From Anaerolineae bacterium (GTDB lineage Bacteria > Chloroflexota > Anaerolineae > Aggregatilineales > Phototrophicaceae): 64,000 bases of DNA. A program made the translations under genes and the position numbers. The number at the start of each line of letters is the position of its first letter. Position 1 is the stretch's first letter. The notes beneath the pieces were generated by a model that worked only from the letters and a program-made list of their open reading frames with translations, was not told the DNA's origin and made no database searches. Positions 43,598 through 52,832 of this stretch are shown piece after piece. The stretch covers positions 1-64,000 of the forward strand of contig JANWYT010000007.1 of assembly GCA_025055175.1 (NCBI GenBank). The letters run 5' to 3'.

Positions 43598-44524
43598 ATG
43601 AGCAGCAACGGACAACACGGCAACGATCAACCCAATGGCCAGCCCAGCAAAGGCACAGATCAGGTCAAGCGCGGCCTGGCTCAGATGCTCAAGGGCGGCG
43701 TCATCATGGACGTTGTCAATCCAGAACAGGCCAAAATCGCCGAAGACGCCGGCGCATGTGCCGTGATGGCGCTGGAGCGCGTGCCAGCTGATATTCGCGC
43801 GCAGGGCGGCGTGGCCCGCATGAGCGATCCAGACATGATTGAAGGCATCATGAAGGCGGTGACGATTCCCGTCATGGCCAAGGCACGTATTGGCCACTTC
43901 GTAGAAGCCCAAATCCTCCAGGCTTTGGGCGTGGACTACATCGACGAGAGCGAAGTCCTCACCCCGGCAGACGAAGAGAACCACATCAACAAGCACAAAT
44001 TCGTCGTGCCGTTCGTGTGCGGGGCGCGCAATCTGGGCGAAGCGTTGCGCCGCATCAACGAAGGCGCGGCCATGATCCGCACCAAAGGCGAAGCCGGCAC
44101 TGGTGACGTGGTCGAAGCGGTGCGCCATGCCCGCATGATGATGCGCGATATCCGCAAGCTACAAACGATGGATGAAGATGAGCTGTTCACCTTCGCCAAA
44201 GAGCTGGGCGCGCCCTACCATTTGGTCAAAGAGACGCGCGAGCTGGGCCGTCTGCCAGTGGTCAACTTCGCGGCGGGCGGCGTAGCCACCCCTGCCGACG
44301 CCGCGCTGATGATGCAGCTGGGCATGGACGGCGTCTTCGTGGGCAGCGGTATCTTCAAGAGCGGCGACCCCGCCAAACGCGCCAAAGCCATCGTCGAAGC
44401 CGTGACCCATTACGACAATCCAGACATCCTGGCGCGCGTCAGCCGCAACCTGGGCGAGGCGATGGTGGGCATCAACGTCTCGTCCATGCCCGACGCCGAC
44501 AAAATCGCCACGCGCGGCTGGTAG
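43598..44524 (+). CDS. pdxS: Pyridoxal 5'-phosphate synthase subunit PdxS
   Basis: This 308-residue TIM-barrel subunit makes pyridoxal phosphate from ribose 5-phosphate, glyceraldehyde 3-phosphate and ammonia. Motifs are [34 protein letters not shown] (first catalytic Lys), [33 protein letters not shown] (second Lys) and [17 protein letters not shown]. It is about normal length apart from a 27-residue Gly/Asn/Gln-rich N-terminal extension. The ATG follows AAGGA. The glutaminase partner PdxT is not adjacent, unlike in many genomes. Confidence 0.95.
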   Translation: MSSNGQHGNDQPNGQPSKGTDQVKRGLAQMLKGGVIMDVVNPEQAKIAEDAGACAVMALERVPADIRAQGGVARMSDPDMIEGIMKAVTIPVMAKARIGHFVEAQILQALGVDYIDESEVLTPADEENHINKHKFVVPFVCGARNLGEALRRINEGAAMIRTKGEAGTGDVVEAVRHARMMMRDIRKLQTMDEDELFTFAKELGAPYHLVKETRELGRLPVVNFAAGGVATPADAALMMQLGMDGVFVGSGIFKSGDPAKRAKAIVEAVTHYDNPDILARVSRNLGEAMVGINVSSMPDADKIATRGW

Positions 44525-44800
44525 GCCCACGCAGGCCACAGGCCAGTCCACTGACGAGCGCAGCGGCTGGCCTACGATTGGAATGTCACCATCGCGTTCA
44601 TCTCTGACTCCTTCGAGTCGCTCGCTGACGTTTGGCACATGGCCACTGGTATCAGGTCGCAGCTAGCACCTGCTGCTCCGCCCCAGATGACCAGGTCATC
44701 CAGCTAGCGAGACCTTTCGATGACTTCGCGCGCAAGAGCGTTCAGCATGCCTCAAAACCTTTCACCCGTTTGATGCTGTTGTGCGCACCCCTGCCCTGCG
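44525..44800. other. Intergenic stretch with possible gene remnant
   Basis: There is no intact gene. On the minus strand a short frame starting MLNALAREVIERSR ends at a stop. A nearby frame reads NVSERLEGVRDERDGDIPIV, which looks protein-like but has no start or continuation. These could be pieces of a decayed small gene. Both readings are weak. Confidence 0.2.
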
Positions 44801-44842
44801 CGTGTGGCTGGGCCTGCGCTACAATAGAGGCCCAGCCACACG
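44801..44842. promoter_or_regulatory. Perfect 15-bp palindrome flanking the -10 region of the beta-glycosidase gene
   Basis: CGTGTGGCTGGGCCT (44801-44815) is repeated as its exact reverse complement at 44828-44842. The 12-base centre contains TACAAT (44820-44825), a likely -10 box. A protein bound to the two arms, or a cruciform, would cover the start of transcription of the GH1 gene at 44873. A second small GGCCC/GGGCC hairpin follows in the leader. Confidence 0.6.
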
Positions 44843-44872
44843 GCCCAAGCGGGCCAACACAGGGAGACTATC

Positions 44873-46192
44873 ATGCGGTTTCCACGCGACTTTTTGTGGG
44901 GAGCGGCCACCAGCAGCTACCAAATTGAAGGCGCAGTCCAGGAAGATGGACGTGGGCCGAGCATTTGGGATATCTTTTGTGCCACGCCAGGCAAGGTGTA
45001 TGGCGGTCACAGCGGCGCGATAGCCTGCGATCATTATCATCGCTACGCTGAAGACATCGCCCTCATGCAATCGCTGGGCTTGCAAGCCTATCGCTTCTCG
45101 GTGGCCTGGCCGCGCATCTTTCCGCAGGGACGCGGCAAGCTCAATCCCGCTGGCCTGAGCTTCTACGAGCGCCTAGTGGACGGCCTGCTGGCGGCTAACA
45201 TCGCGCCGCTGCTGACGCTGTACCACTGGGATTTGCCCCAAGCTCTACAAGACCAGGGCGGCTGGGCCAACCGCGACACGCTGATGGCCTTCGCCGATTA
45301 CGCCGACGCGGTAGCACGACGCCTGGGGGATCGAGTCAAGCTATGGGCCACCCACAACGAACCCTGGTGTATCGCCATCCTCAGCCATGCCCTGGGCAAG
45401 CACGCCCCTGGCAAGACCGACTGGAAGCTGGCTTTGCAGGTATCCCACAATCTGCTAGTCTCGCATGGCCTAGCCCTGGACGCTTTGCGCGCCAGCGCCA
45501 GCGCAATCCAAGCGGGCATCGTCCTCAACTTCACTTGGGCTACGCCTGGCGGGGATCGCCAAGAAGACGAGGAAGCCGCCCAACGCTACGACGGCTTCTT
45601 CAATCGTTGGTTTCTCGATCCGCTGTTCAAGGGCAGCTACCCTCAGGACATGTGGGACATCTACGGCGCGCGCGTGCCTCGCATCGAAGCCGACGACATG
45701 GCCCTCATCCAGCGTCCGATGGACTTCTTGGGGGTGAACTACTACACCCGCGAGTTGGTACGCCCTGGTCAAGATGGCTTCAGCTTCCGTTTTGAGCGCA
45801 ACCCAAAGGCCGAATACACGGCCATGAATTGGGAAGTCTATCCGCAGGGCCTAGAGGACATGCTGGTGCGTCTACATGAAGACTACAGCGCCCCGCCGCT
45901 CTACGTCACCGAGAACGGCGCCGCCTTCGACGATGTGCTGACGCCTGGCGGAGTCCGCGACGCGCGCCGCCGCGCCTACCTAGAGGCGCACTTCCAGGCA
46001 GCTTACAACGCCATGCAGCGCGGCGCGCCTCTGCGCGGCTACTTCGTCTGGTCGCTGCTGGACAACTTTGAGTGGGCCGAGGGCTATGCCAAGCGCTTCG
46101 GGATCGTCTATGTAGATTACAAGACGCAGAAGCGCATTCCCAAAGACAGCGCCTTGTGGTATCGCGATTTCATCGCTCAGCAGCGCGCCTAG
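44873..46192 (+). CDS. Glycoside hydrolase family 1 beta-glucosidase
   Basis: In this 439-residue GH1 enzyme the acid/base Glu is in THNEPW (about residue 162) and the nucleophile Glu is in YVTENGAAF (about residue 347). N-terminal FPRDFLWGAATSSYQIEGA, the YRFSVAWPRIFP stretch and C-terminal WSLLDNFEWAEGY are typical. There is no signal peptide, so it acts in the cytoplasm on imported beta-glucosides or beta-galactosides. An AGGGAG ribosome binding site precedes the ATG. The perfect palindrome at 44801-44842 is the likely control site. No sugar transporter is adjacent. Confidence 0.95.
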   Translation: MRFPRDFLWGAATSSYQIEGAVQEDGRGPSIWDIFCATPGKVYGGHSGAIACDHYHRYAEDIALMQSLGLQAYRFSVAWPRIFPQGRGKLNPAGLSFYERLVDGLLAANIAPLLTLYHWDLPQALQDQGGWANRDTLMAFADYADAVARRLGDRVKLWATHNEPWCIAILSHALGKHAPGKTDWKLALQVSHNLLVSHGLALDALRASASAIQAGIVLNFTWATPGGDRQEDEEAAQRYDGFFNRWFLDPLFKGSYPQDMWDIYGARVPRIEADDMALIQRPMDFLGVNYYTRELVRPGQDGFSFRFERNPKAEYTAMNWEVYPQGLEDMLVRLHEDYSAPPLYVTENGAAFDDVLTPGGVRDARRRAYLEAHFQAAYNAMQRGAPLRGYFVWSLLDNFEWAEGYAKRFGIVYVDYKTQKRIPKDSALWYRDFIAQQRA

Positions 46193-47502
46193 CCTAAAGC
46201 CCCAGGCAGCACGCGCCAAGCCAGATAGGCGCTCAGGATGGCCAGGCTCATGGGCGCAGCCCAGGCCGCATGAGGCCAGCGCAGCGCTCGACCCAGACCT
46301 AGCAGGCCGTAGGCCAGCCCTAACATGAGCGGGATGAGGGCTGGGAACAAGTAACGCCCCTGGAACTGGACGAAGGTGCTGTTGTAGTACAGGTACATGG
46401 CCAGCGTCAGCGCCACGTTGGTCAACATGAGGACTTGCACGCGCCAAACCCCTGCCTCGTGCTGAGCAGCTCGTGCTGTCCACAACGCACCCACCAAGCC
46501 CAGGCCGATGAGAGCCAGGATAGCCTGGTAGGGCAAGGCGTCGCCAGGGCTGAACAGGCCGCGCATAGGCACAGCCATCCAACCGAATTGCCCCCAGAAG
46601 CTCTCAAACGTCGTCTGGACGAAAGCCTGTAGATAGGCCGATCCGCCCACCTGGGCCAGCAGCTCTGCCGTGCGCAACTGCCCAACGACGACAGCATCGT
46701 GTGCGCCTAAACCCAGGAAATCGGGCCAGCCATAAGTGACGACATTGCGCCCCCACCAAAGCAGGGCGAAGGGCGCGCACAATGCTCCAAAGATGAGCAA
46801 GGAGCGCAATTTGTGGCGCGTAGTCTGGTTAGGGGTGAGGAGCAGGGCCAGCGTCGCCACGCCGCCCATGAAATAGGTCGTCGTCTTGCTGATGAGCGCT
46901 AGGCCCATGAGCAGGCCCAACCACCAGGCAGGGATGCTCAGGCCGCGCACCCGCCCTAAGCTGAGCGCTAACAGCCCACCCACGAGCGCCAGCGCCAGGG
47001 CATCGTTGTTGACCGATGCCAAGATGGCGACGTGTTGCGGCACGACAGCCACCAGAGCCGCCGTTAGTGGGGCGAGCGTGGGCTGAGAGGGGATGGCCAG
47101 GCGCGCTGCTGCCCAAGCCGCCACGATCACCAGCGCGCCCAACGCTACGCTGCCCAAGCGCAGCGCCAGCAAGCTGCCGCCGCTCAGGCTGTAGAGCGGC
47201 GTCATCAGCCAGTAGTATAAAGGCGGCTGATGGTTCTCGTAGCGCACCGTCGCCAGCCGTTCTAACAACGCCTCGTCTTTGAAGCCGCTGGCTTTCAGCG
47301 CGTCCAAATAGGCCTGATCCCAGTCGCCCATTTGAATCACAGGAATCAACGTTCCCTGGCTCACTTGTTGGATATAATAATAGTGTGCCGGCTCATCCGG
47401 GGCTTGCCAGGGAGGTGTACGCCAGGCGAACAACGCGCCCAGCGTCCCATAGACCGTCAAAACCAGCGCCAGCAAGGCGCGTTCGGCAGGGATGCGCAGC
47501 AT
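46189..47502 (-). CDS. GT-C type membrane glycosyltransferase-like protein
   Basis: This 437-residue polytopic protein has about 10 hydrophobic helices. The first extracytoplasmic loop holds APDEPAHYYYIQQV, with the acidic residues typical of GT-C/DUF2142 and PMT-like enzymes. YENHQPPLYYWLMTPLY matches the PPLYYW signature of GT39-like transferases. It probably uses a lipid-linked sugar to glycosylate a surface molecule. The exact donor is unknown. Its stop overlaps the convergent GH1 gene by 4 bases. No other glycan genes are adjacent except the SDR epimerase that diverges from it at 47660. Confidence 0.8.
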   Translation of the reverse strand: MLRIPAERALLALVLTVYGTLGALFAWRTPPWQAPDEPAHYYYIQQVSQGTLIPVIQMGDWDQAYLDALKASGFKDEALLERLATVRYENHQPPLYYWLMTPLYSLSGGSLLALRLGSVALGALVIVAAWAAARLAIPSQPTLAPLTAALVAVVPQHVAILASVNNDALALALVGGLLALSLGRVRGLSIPAWWLGLLMGLALISKTTTYFMGGVATLALLLTPNQTTRHKLRSLLIFGALCAPFALLWWGRNVVTYGWPDFLGLGAHDAVVVGQLRTAELLAQVGGSAYLQAFVQTTFESFWGQFGWMAVPMRGLFSPGDALPYQAILALIGLGLVGALWTARAAQHEAGVWRVQVLMLTNVALTLAMYLYYNSTFVQFQGRYLFPALIPLMLGLAYGLLGLGRALRWPHAAWAAPMSLAILSAYLAWRVLPGALG

Positions 47503-47659
47503 GAGCCAAAACCTCGGAACTTGAGCCAGAGTCGTGTATATAGCTTAGAAAGCCAACAAAGCATAGCGCAAAGCACCGTATAGAGTAGCCTTTCTTGACG
47601 AGAAATTTCATGCTGCAAGACTAGACTGCCTGAGAGAGAACAGCACAAGGACAGCTTCC

Positions 47660-48679
47660 ATGCAGAATATCCTCATCATCGGTGGCACGCGCAACATGGG
47701 CCATGACTTGGCGTTGCGCCTGAACGCTGAAGGCCACCGCGTCACCATCCTCAATCGCGGCATTTCGCCCGACGACCTGCCCGACAGCGTCGCTCGTCTG
47801 CGGGCAGACCGCACTGACGTGCTGCAACTGCGCCGCGCTCTGTTGGCCAAGCGCTTCGATGTCGTCGTCGATTTCGTGGTCTATAGCGGCCACGAAGCTC
47901 AGTCCATCGCCGAAATTCTGCACGAAGCCTGCGGGCATTACATCCTCATCAGCAGCGGACAAGTGTACTTAGTGCGCGAGGGCCTCAGCCGTCCCTTTCA
48001 TGAGCGCGATTACGAGGGTCGCCTGTTACCCGCCCCCAAGCTAAACACCTACGCCTATGAAGAATGGCACTACGGCATAGGCAAACGCGAAGCGGAAGAC
48101 GCCATCCAGCAGGCTCATCAGCGTCGCGCCTTCCCTTACACCACCTTGCGCCTGCCAATGGTCAACAGCGAGCGCGATCAGCAGCGTCGCTTGTACAACT
48201 ACATCCTGCGGCTGCGCGATGGCCATCCGCTGCTCATCCCAGAGACTCCCGATTATCCCTTGCGCCACATCGACAGCGCCGACGTAGTGACCATCATCAG
48301 TCAGATGATTCGGGCGGGCAGGGTCTACAACTGCGCTTTCAACCTATCCCAAGAGGAGACGCTGAGCATGGATGAGTTTCTGGCTCTGCTGGCCGACATC
48401 ATGGGCGTGCAGGTGAACGTGGTGCGCGCGCGCACTAGCGATTTGGAAGCTGGCGGCTTCATGCCCCACTGCTCTCCTTTCAGCGATCGCTGGATGAGCG
48501 AATTGGACAACAGCCTGAGCAAAGAAGTCCTCAGCGCACAGTATACGCCTGTGAGACAAACGCTAGAGCGGCTGGTTCGCTACTACCGTGACAACCCGCC
48601 GCCCATCCCAGCCGGCTACAAGCGCCGTCACGCCGAGGTCAAGTTTGCTCGTCACTTGCTCAGCAGCGAAATGCAGTAG
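47660..48679 (+). CDS. NAD-dependent epimerase/dehydratase (extended SDR)
   Basis: This 339-residue protein of the extended short-chain dehydrogenase family binds NAD(P) through ILIIGGTRNMGHDLA. The active-site pair is YGIGK (Tyr and Lys), with a Ser of SSGQVY in the usual position. The fold resembles CSP41-like or UDP-sugar epimerase-like members. The substrate is probably a nucleotide sugar or another small molecule, but no key residue fixes it. AAGGA precedes the ATG. It diverges from the GT-C membrane protein, which may be a functional partner in glycan synthesis. Confidence 0.85.
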   Translation: MQNILIIGGTRNMGHDLALRLNAEGHRVTILNRGISPDDLPDSVARLRADRTDVLQLRRALLAKRFDVVVDFVVYSGHEAQSIAEILHEACGHYILISSGQVYLVREGLSRPFHERDYEGRLLPAPKLNTYAYEEWHYGIGKREAEDAIQQAHQRRAFPYTTLRLPMVNSERDQQRRLYNYILRLRDGHPLLIPETPDYPLRHIDSADVVTIISQMIRAGRVYNCAFNLSQEETLSMDEFLALLADIMGVQVNVVRARTSDLEAGGFMPHCSPFSDRWMSELDNSLSKEVLSAQYTPVRQTLERLVRYYRDNPPPIPAGYKRRHAEVKFARHLLSSEMQ

Positions 48680-48732
48680 CCCGTCCACAGCCCTTCCGAG
48701 ACGACGCATGACGTTCATCTCCGTGTTCAGAA

Positions 48733-48795
48733 CCCTCATCCCTGGCCCTTCTCCCCAGAGCAGAGAGGTTTTAGGAGGTTTCTGGGATGAGGGCC
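48733..48795. repeat. Dispersed intergenic repeat with 10-bp terminal inverted arms
   Basis: CCCTCATCCC (48733-48742) and GGGATGAGGG (48784-48793) are perfect inverted arms around a purine-rich centre. The 3' end (GATGAGGGCC) matches the copies at 17015-17049 and 6102-6117. No coding capacity is present. It looks like a small non-autonomous element or a family of bidirectional terminators. Confidence 0.5.
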
Positions 48796-48814
48796 GCGAC
48801 TCCGTACCAGAGGC

Positions 48815-50518
48815 TCAGCCCACCGCTTCTAGTTCGCTGATGGTCTTCTCAATCAGCTCAACGATGCGGCCCAGCGTATCCACGTCGAAGGCCAGCTTGA
48901 CGCCCGCCGCTTCAAACAACTGGGGCAGGGTGCGCGTGTTGCCCAGGGCCAGCGCCTGGCGATAGGCGCGCAGAGCCTGTTGCGAGTCGTCCAGGCTGTT
49001 GGCCCACAGCTGCGCCGCGCCAAGCTGAGCTAGGCCATACTCAATATAATAGAAGGGAATTTCGATGATGTGCAGCTTACGCTGCCAACCAGTCATCACC
49101 CAATCCTCCAGGCCGCTATAATCGACGCCCTGCTTGTAGGTGTGCCACAGCTCGGCCCACTTGGCGTCGCAAGCGCGCGGATCGCCGCCTTCGGGATGGG
49201 TATAGGCCCAAGACTGAAAGGCATCGACGACGGCCATGTAAGGCCAGAAGACCAACATCTCTTCCAGATGTTCAATGCGCGCGCGAGCTGCTTCGGCGGC
49301 GCTGTAGAAGCCACCCAAGCTGGCTTCTAGGTGAGGAGCAGCCAACAGTTCCATGCTCATGCTGGCGACTTCGCAGAACTCGATGGGGGCATGGCGCATA
49401 CCGCTGAACGGCTGTTGGGCTGCCTCCAGCATGTGGAAGGCGTGGCCAGCTTCGTGGAGCATGGTCTGCACATCGTTATGCAGCCCGACAGCGTTCATGA
49501 AGATGAAGGGGCGCTTGCGGTAAGCCAGCGTCGATTGATAGCCACCAGGAGCTTTGTTCTTGCGATTCTCCAAGTCCAGCAGGCCTTCGTCCTTCATCAG
49601 GCGGAACATGCGCCCCAGCTCTGGATCAAGCGCGTCGAATATGCGCGCGCTAGTCTCTTGCAGCTCCGCGCCGGTCTGGAAAGGTTTGAGCGGCGCACGG
49701 CCATGCATGTCGACGTTCACGTCCCACTGACGCAATACGTCCACGCCCAGCGCCGCCTTGCGCTTGTCATTCAGGCGCTTGACCGACGGCACGACCACTT
49801 GGCGGATCGCCTCATGGAAGCGCTCCACGTCTTGTGGCGTGTAGTCGAAGCGACCACGCTCTTGCCACATGTAGGCGCGGTAATCAGGGAAGCCTGCGTT
49901 ATGGGCAATCTGCTGGCGCAACGGGTAGAGCTTGGCCCACAAGGCGTCGATCTTATCGCGGTCTTGCAGACGACGCTCCATGATGGCACGGAAAGCTTGT
50001 TCACGGCGCACCCGATCCGTCTCGTGCAGGACAGTGGCGACCTGCGTCAAGGTCTTCTCCTCACCGTCCCAGAGGACGGTCTGCGCGCCGTTAATCTCTT
50101 CGTATTCTTTCGTCCAGGCCTGCTCTTGGCTCAGCAGGGGCAGGTTGGCCTCGCGGAACAGGGCAATCTGCGACTTGATGGCGCGCAACGGCACTTCGTA
50201 GTTGGGCGGGGTGAGGCCGCTGTCCACGATCTTGCGGTTCATAGCGTCATTCACGCGCAGGAACTGCGGATAAAGCTCTTGGATGAAGCGCATGAAGCGG
50301 GCCTTCGCCTGCTCATCGGTGGTGTTTAGGGTGGTATCGATGTGAATGCGCGCAGCCACTTCGCTGGCGAAGTCGTCGAAGGCAGTGAGGCGCGTCATAA
50401 AATCGATCAGGGTGTTGGCGTCCAAAGTGGCAGCGAGCAGTTCATCGGCATAGGGCTGAAACTGCTCCCAACCCCAGTCCAGAGCTTCATCGGTGGTGGC
50501 GGGCAGGCTGAGCGGCAT
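48815..50518 (-). CDS. M3-family oligoendopeptidase (PepF-like)
   Basis: This 567-residue peptidase cleaves oligopeptides in the cytoplasm. The zinc motif is HEAGHAF (HExxH), and the third ligand lies in APIEFCEVASMSMELL. GYQSTLAYRKRPFIFMNAVG is also typical of the family. No signal is present. A GAAGGA site precedes the ATG, and an extended -10 (TGC-TATAAT) lies at 50578-50583. The gene is monocistronic as far as can be seen. Confidence 0.92.
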   Translation of the reverse strand: MPLSLPATTDEALDWGWEQFQPYADELLAATLDANTLIDFMTRLTAFDDFASEVAARIHIDTTLNTTDEQAKARFMRFIQELYPQFLRVNDAMNRKIVDSGLTPPNYEVPLRAIKSQIALFREANLPLLSQEQAWTKEYEEINGAQTVLWDGEEKTLTQVATVLHETDRVRREQAFRAIMERRLQDRDKIDALWAKLYPLRQQIAHNAGFPDYRAYMWQERGRFDYTPQDVERFHEAIRQVVVPSVKRLNDKRKAALGVDVLRQWDVNVDMHGRAPLKPFQTGAELQETSARIFDALDPELGRMFRLMKDEGLLDLENRKNKAPGGYQSTLAYRKRPFIFMNAVGLHNDVQTMLHEAGHAFHMLEAAQQPFSGMRHAPIEFCEVASMSMELLAAPHLEASLGGFYSAAEAARARIEHLEEMLVFWPYMAVVDAFQSWAYTHPEGGDPRACDAKWAELWHTYKQGVDYSGLEDWVMTGWQRKLHIIEIPFYYIEYGLAQLGAAQLWANSLDDSQQALRAYRQALALGNTRTLPQLFEAAGVKLAFDVDTLGRIVELIEKTISELEAVG

Positions 50519-50577
50519 GAGCTTTTATCCTTCGTCTGCTTGAGTCTGTATGACCATCTAAAAAGTCTTAAAGGCGA

Positions 50578-50583
50578 ATTATA
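50578..50583 (-). promoter_or_regulatory. Extended -10 box of the M3 peptidase gene
   Basis: The minus strand reads TGC-TATAAT, 59 bases before the ATG. No clear -35 is present. Confidence 0.5.
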
Positions 50584-50597
50584 GCATAAGAGTACGC

Positions 50598-52214
50598 TTA
50601 ACCGAACAAGCGTAGCAGCTTGAGGGCGACCAACAAGTTTATGCGCTGATGAGCGTCCTGTAGCTTGAAGCCGCCAATGCGCTCAATCTGGGCCAGGCGG
50701 TAGTTGAGTGTGCTGCGGTGGATGTGCAGCGCTTCGGCCGTGCCGACGCCGTTCGCGCCGCAATCCAGGTAAGCTTCTAGGGTGTGGAACAGCTCCAGCG
50801 ATTCGTCGCGCAGACGGCGCAGAGCTGGAGCGTCGGCGCTCATGGCTAGGCTCTGCGGGCCGGCCATGTAAAGCGTGTGCCAGTAGCCCAGCTCATCGAA
50901 GCGGATGGCGCGCTGATCGGGCGTGAGGCGCGCGCCGATGGTCAGGGCGTCGTGGGCCTGGCGGTAGGCGAGCTTGACCTGAGCCGCCCCCTGCTGCGCA
51001 CAGCTCAGGCCTATGCGCACGTCGCCTTCGCGGGAGCGATCCAGGGCCAAGCGCTCTAGAATACGAGCCGCCACGCCATCAGCGGCTGCGGCTTCGCACA
51101 GCACCACCACTTGGCCGGCGTACTGCCCAACGACTGCCTGCCAGGCGCTCAGGGTGGCCAGTTGGTTGATGGCGCGGTAGAGCTGGAGGGCTTGTCCAAC
51201 GGCAGCGCGCAGGTCATCGACCAGCATCAACACGAAAGGAGCGCGCAGATCGACGCCGTAGCGCAGCGATTGATCGACCAGCACGGCGTCGCGTGGCTCA
51301 TCGCCTTCAATCAAGCGCGAGAGCAGATTGCCCTTCAGGCTAGCTTCTGCGTTCTGAGCGCTCTCTTGATACAGCATCATCATGGCAGCAATGGTTGCTC
51401 CGCTCTCGATGGCCATCTGATCGATTTGTGACAGAGCGTGGTCGTCGGCGATGATCCACATCCAGCCGTAAATTGCTCCATGCACGACGATGGGGGCGAG
51501 GATACGCTCCATCTCCAAGCCCACATCGGGCATGGGCGGCAAATGGACGGGGCGGCGTGTGGCCCGCAGGCGGGGCAGATAGCCGCGCTGCTCCAAAGCC
51601 TCCACCAGGCGCGGATCGGTGTGGCCGTGCTGCTGAGTGTAGCGCCGCGCTTCGTCCACGGCCGCGATGTTGAAGGTGGCAATGGCTTCGAAGCGTTCGT
51701 TCTCAATGCTAATGCTGTGGCCCACCATGTGCGCCAATTGTTCGGCTAGCGAGGGCAGATCGCCGCCGTCCAGGACGATCTGCGTCAGGCGCTGTTGAAT
51801 GCTCAGGGCGCGTTCAACGATCTGCGCGTTGGCCTGGCTGATCCGTTCGTTGATCCGCTTGGCGATGTCCACGAAGCGAGCCGTGTAGGGAATTTCGATC
51901 AGCGGGAAGGCGTATTCATTGGCAGCGTCGATCAGGTGGTGTGGGATGGCTTCAATGTAGCGACCAACGGTCAACACTAGGCCAGCGACGTTCTTCTCTG
52001 CCATTTGGCGGATGTAGTCGCGCTGTTCTTCGATGCCGCTGGGCATGTTGATATAGGTCGTCAGGACGAGTTCACCGCCATTGAGCCACTGGGGCGCGTC
52101 GGGGACGCCGGCGTTATGCACCCAGGCCACTTGGCGATTCAGGCCCGCATGGCCAGCTACAATGCGGCCCTGAGCTAGTACATCAGAATTCAGCAGTTCT
52201 GCAACAGAGAGCAT
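50598..52214 (-). CDS. PucR-family transcriptional regulator
   Basis: This 538-residue protein begins MLSVAELLNSDVLAQG, the usual PucR N-terminal ligand domain. A GGDEF-like central region follows. The C-terminal HTH_30 domain has the ANGVGTAEALHIHRSTLNYRLAQIERI segment. PucR proteins often control purine, urea or amino-acid degradation genes. The ATG at 52214 fits the family start; a GTG five codons upstream is also possible. It diverges from the HNH gene, and the two -10 boxes of the pair nearly touch at 52258-52272, so it may repress its own promoter and the other one. No obvious purine-catabolism genes are near. Confidence 0.88.
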   Translation of the reverse strand: MLSVAELLNSDVLAQGRIVAGHAGLNRQVAWVHNAGVPDAPQWLNGGELVLTTYINMPSGIEEQRDYIRQMAEKNVAGLVLTVGRYIEAIPHHLIDAANEYAFPLIEIPYTARFVDIAKRINERISQANAQIVERALSIQQRLTQIVLDGGDLPSLAEQLAHMVGHSISIENERFEAIATFNIAAVDEARRYTQQHGHTDPRLVEALEQRGYLPRLRATRRPVHLPPMPDVGLEMERILAPIVVHGAIYGWMWIIADDHALSQIDQMAIESGATIAAMMMLYQESAQNAEASLKGNLLSRLIEGDEPRDAVLVDQSLRYGVDLRAPFVLMLVDDLRAAVGQALQLYRAINQLATLSAWQAVVGQYAGQVVVLCEAAAADGVAARILERLALDRSREGDVRIGLSCAQQGAAQVKLAYRQAHDALTIGARLTPDQRAIRFDELGYWHTLYMAGPQSLAMSADAPALRRLRDESLELFHTLEAYLDCGANGVGTAEALHIHRSTLNYRLAQIERIGGFKLQDAHQRINLLVALKLLRLFG

Positions 52215-52257
52215 GGAGTATTCATTCACAAAAGAGTAGGCTATCCAGATGAGGGCT

Positions 52258-52272
52258 ATTATAGGCTATAAT
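52258..52272. promoter_or_regulatory. Back-to-back -10 boxes of the pucR/HNH divergent pair
   Basis: ATTATA at 52258-52263 (TATAAT on the minus strand) and TATAAT at 52267-52272 on the plus strand are separated by three bases. RNA polymerase cannot occupy both at once, so the pair is mutually exclusive unless one is inactive. No -35 match is good for either. Confidence 0.45.
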
Positions 52273-52324
52273 GTTCCAGAACTGAGATACAGGAACATCA
52301 TGAGTACCATCCCGCACCCCATCC

Positions 52325-52816
52325 TTGCCAGGGCAGCAAACGCCAGCTAGCCTTCACGTGCTTCAGCAGGGAAGGCGTGCCACACCCAAAGTCGTCAAAG
52401 CTGCCCTGCCAGACAAGCCAGAGTTGCGCTGTGCGCTCTGCCAGGGGTGCTTCGGCCGCCAATTCTTGCAGGTAGACCATCGCACACCGTATGCCATCCA
52501 GCCCATCAGTAGCCTAGTGACAGATAACTACATGCTATTGTGCGCGTCGTGCAATCGGCGCAAGTCCTGGTCGTATGAGCGCTGTCCTGACTGGACGCAA
52601 CGCCAGCCCATTGACCGCCAGAACTGTTTCTGGGCCAGTCCTTCCGATTATGCTCATACGGGCATGCAAAAAGTTCGCCGTCTGGAGCTGGTCTGGCAGG
52701 ATGACGACATCACCACTTTTGAAGCCCTGAGCCGCCTAGCTCAGGCCCAATCTGAGACCCCTGATTCTTTGGCCAAGAAGATTATTCATGCGTATGTTGA
52801 TCCATCTTCAGCCTGA
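52325..52816 (+). CDS. HNH-family nuclease-like protein (start uncertain)
   Basis: This protein of about 163 residues is related to HNH endonucleases. CALCQGCFGRQFLQVDHRTPY carries the zinc CxxC and the catalytic DH pair. The LLCASCNRRKSW segment supplies the second CxxC and the family's SCNR stretch. The visible frame begins with a TTG that has no ribosome binding site. The only well-placed ATG (52300, after CAGGA) opens a different frame that ends after 16 codons. Either the true start is the TTG, or a +1 shift joins the two. It may act in DNA defence or mobility; nothing nearby confirms either. Confidence 0.65.
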   Translation: MPGQQTPASLHVLQQGRRATPKVVKAALPDKPELRCALCQGCFGRQFLQVDHRTPYAIQPISSLVTDNYMLLCASCNRRKSWSYERCPDWTQRQPIDRQNCFWASPSDYAHTGMQKVRRLELVWQDDDITTFEALSRLAQAQSETPDSLAKKIIHAYVDPSSA

Positions 52817-52832
52817 GCGAGAGAAAATTCCT

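Noticed and set aside
49331..50329. 332-codon plus-strand frame opposite the M3 peptidase
   Set aside because: The M3 peptidase is well supported by HExxH and family motifs. The opposite frame has no ribosome binding site and an antisense-like composition.
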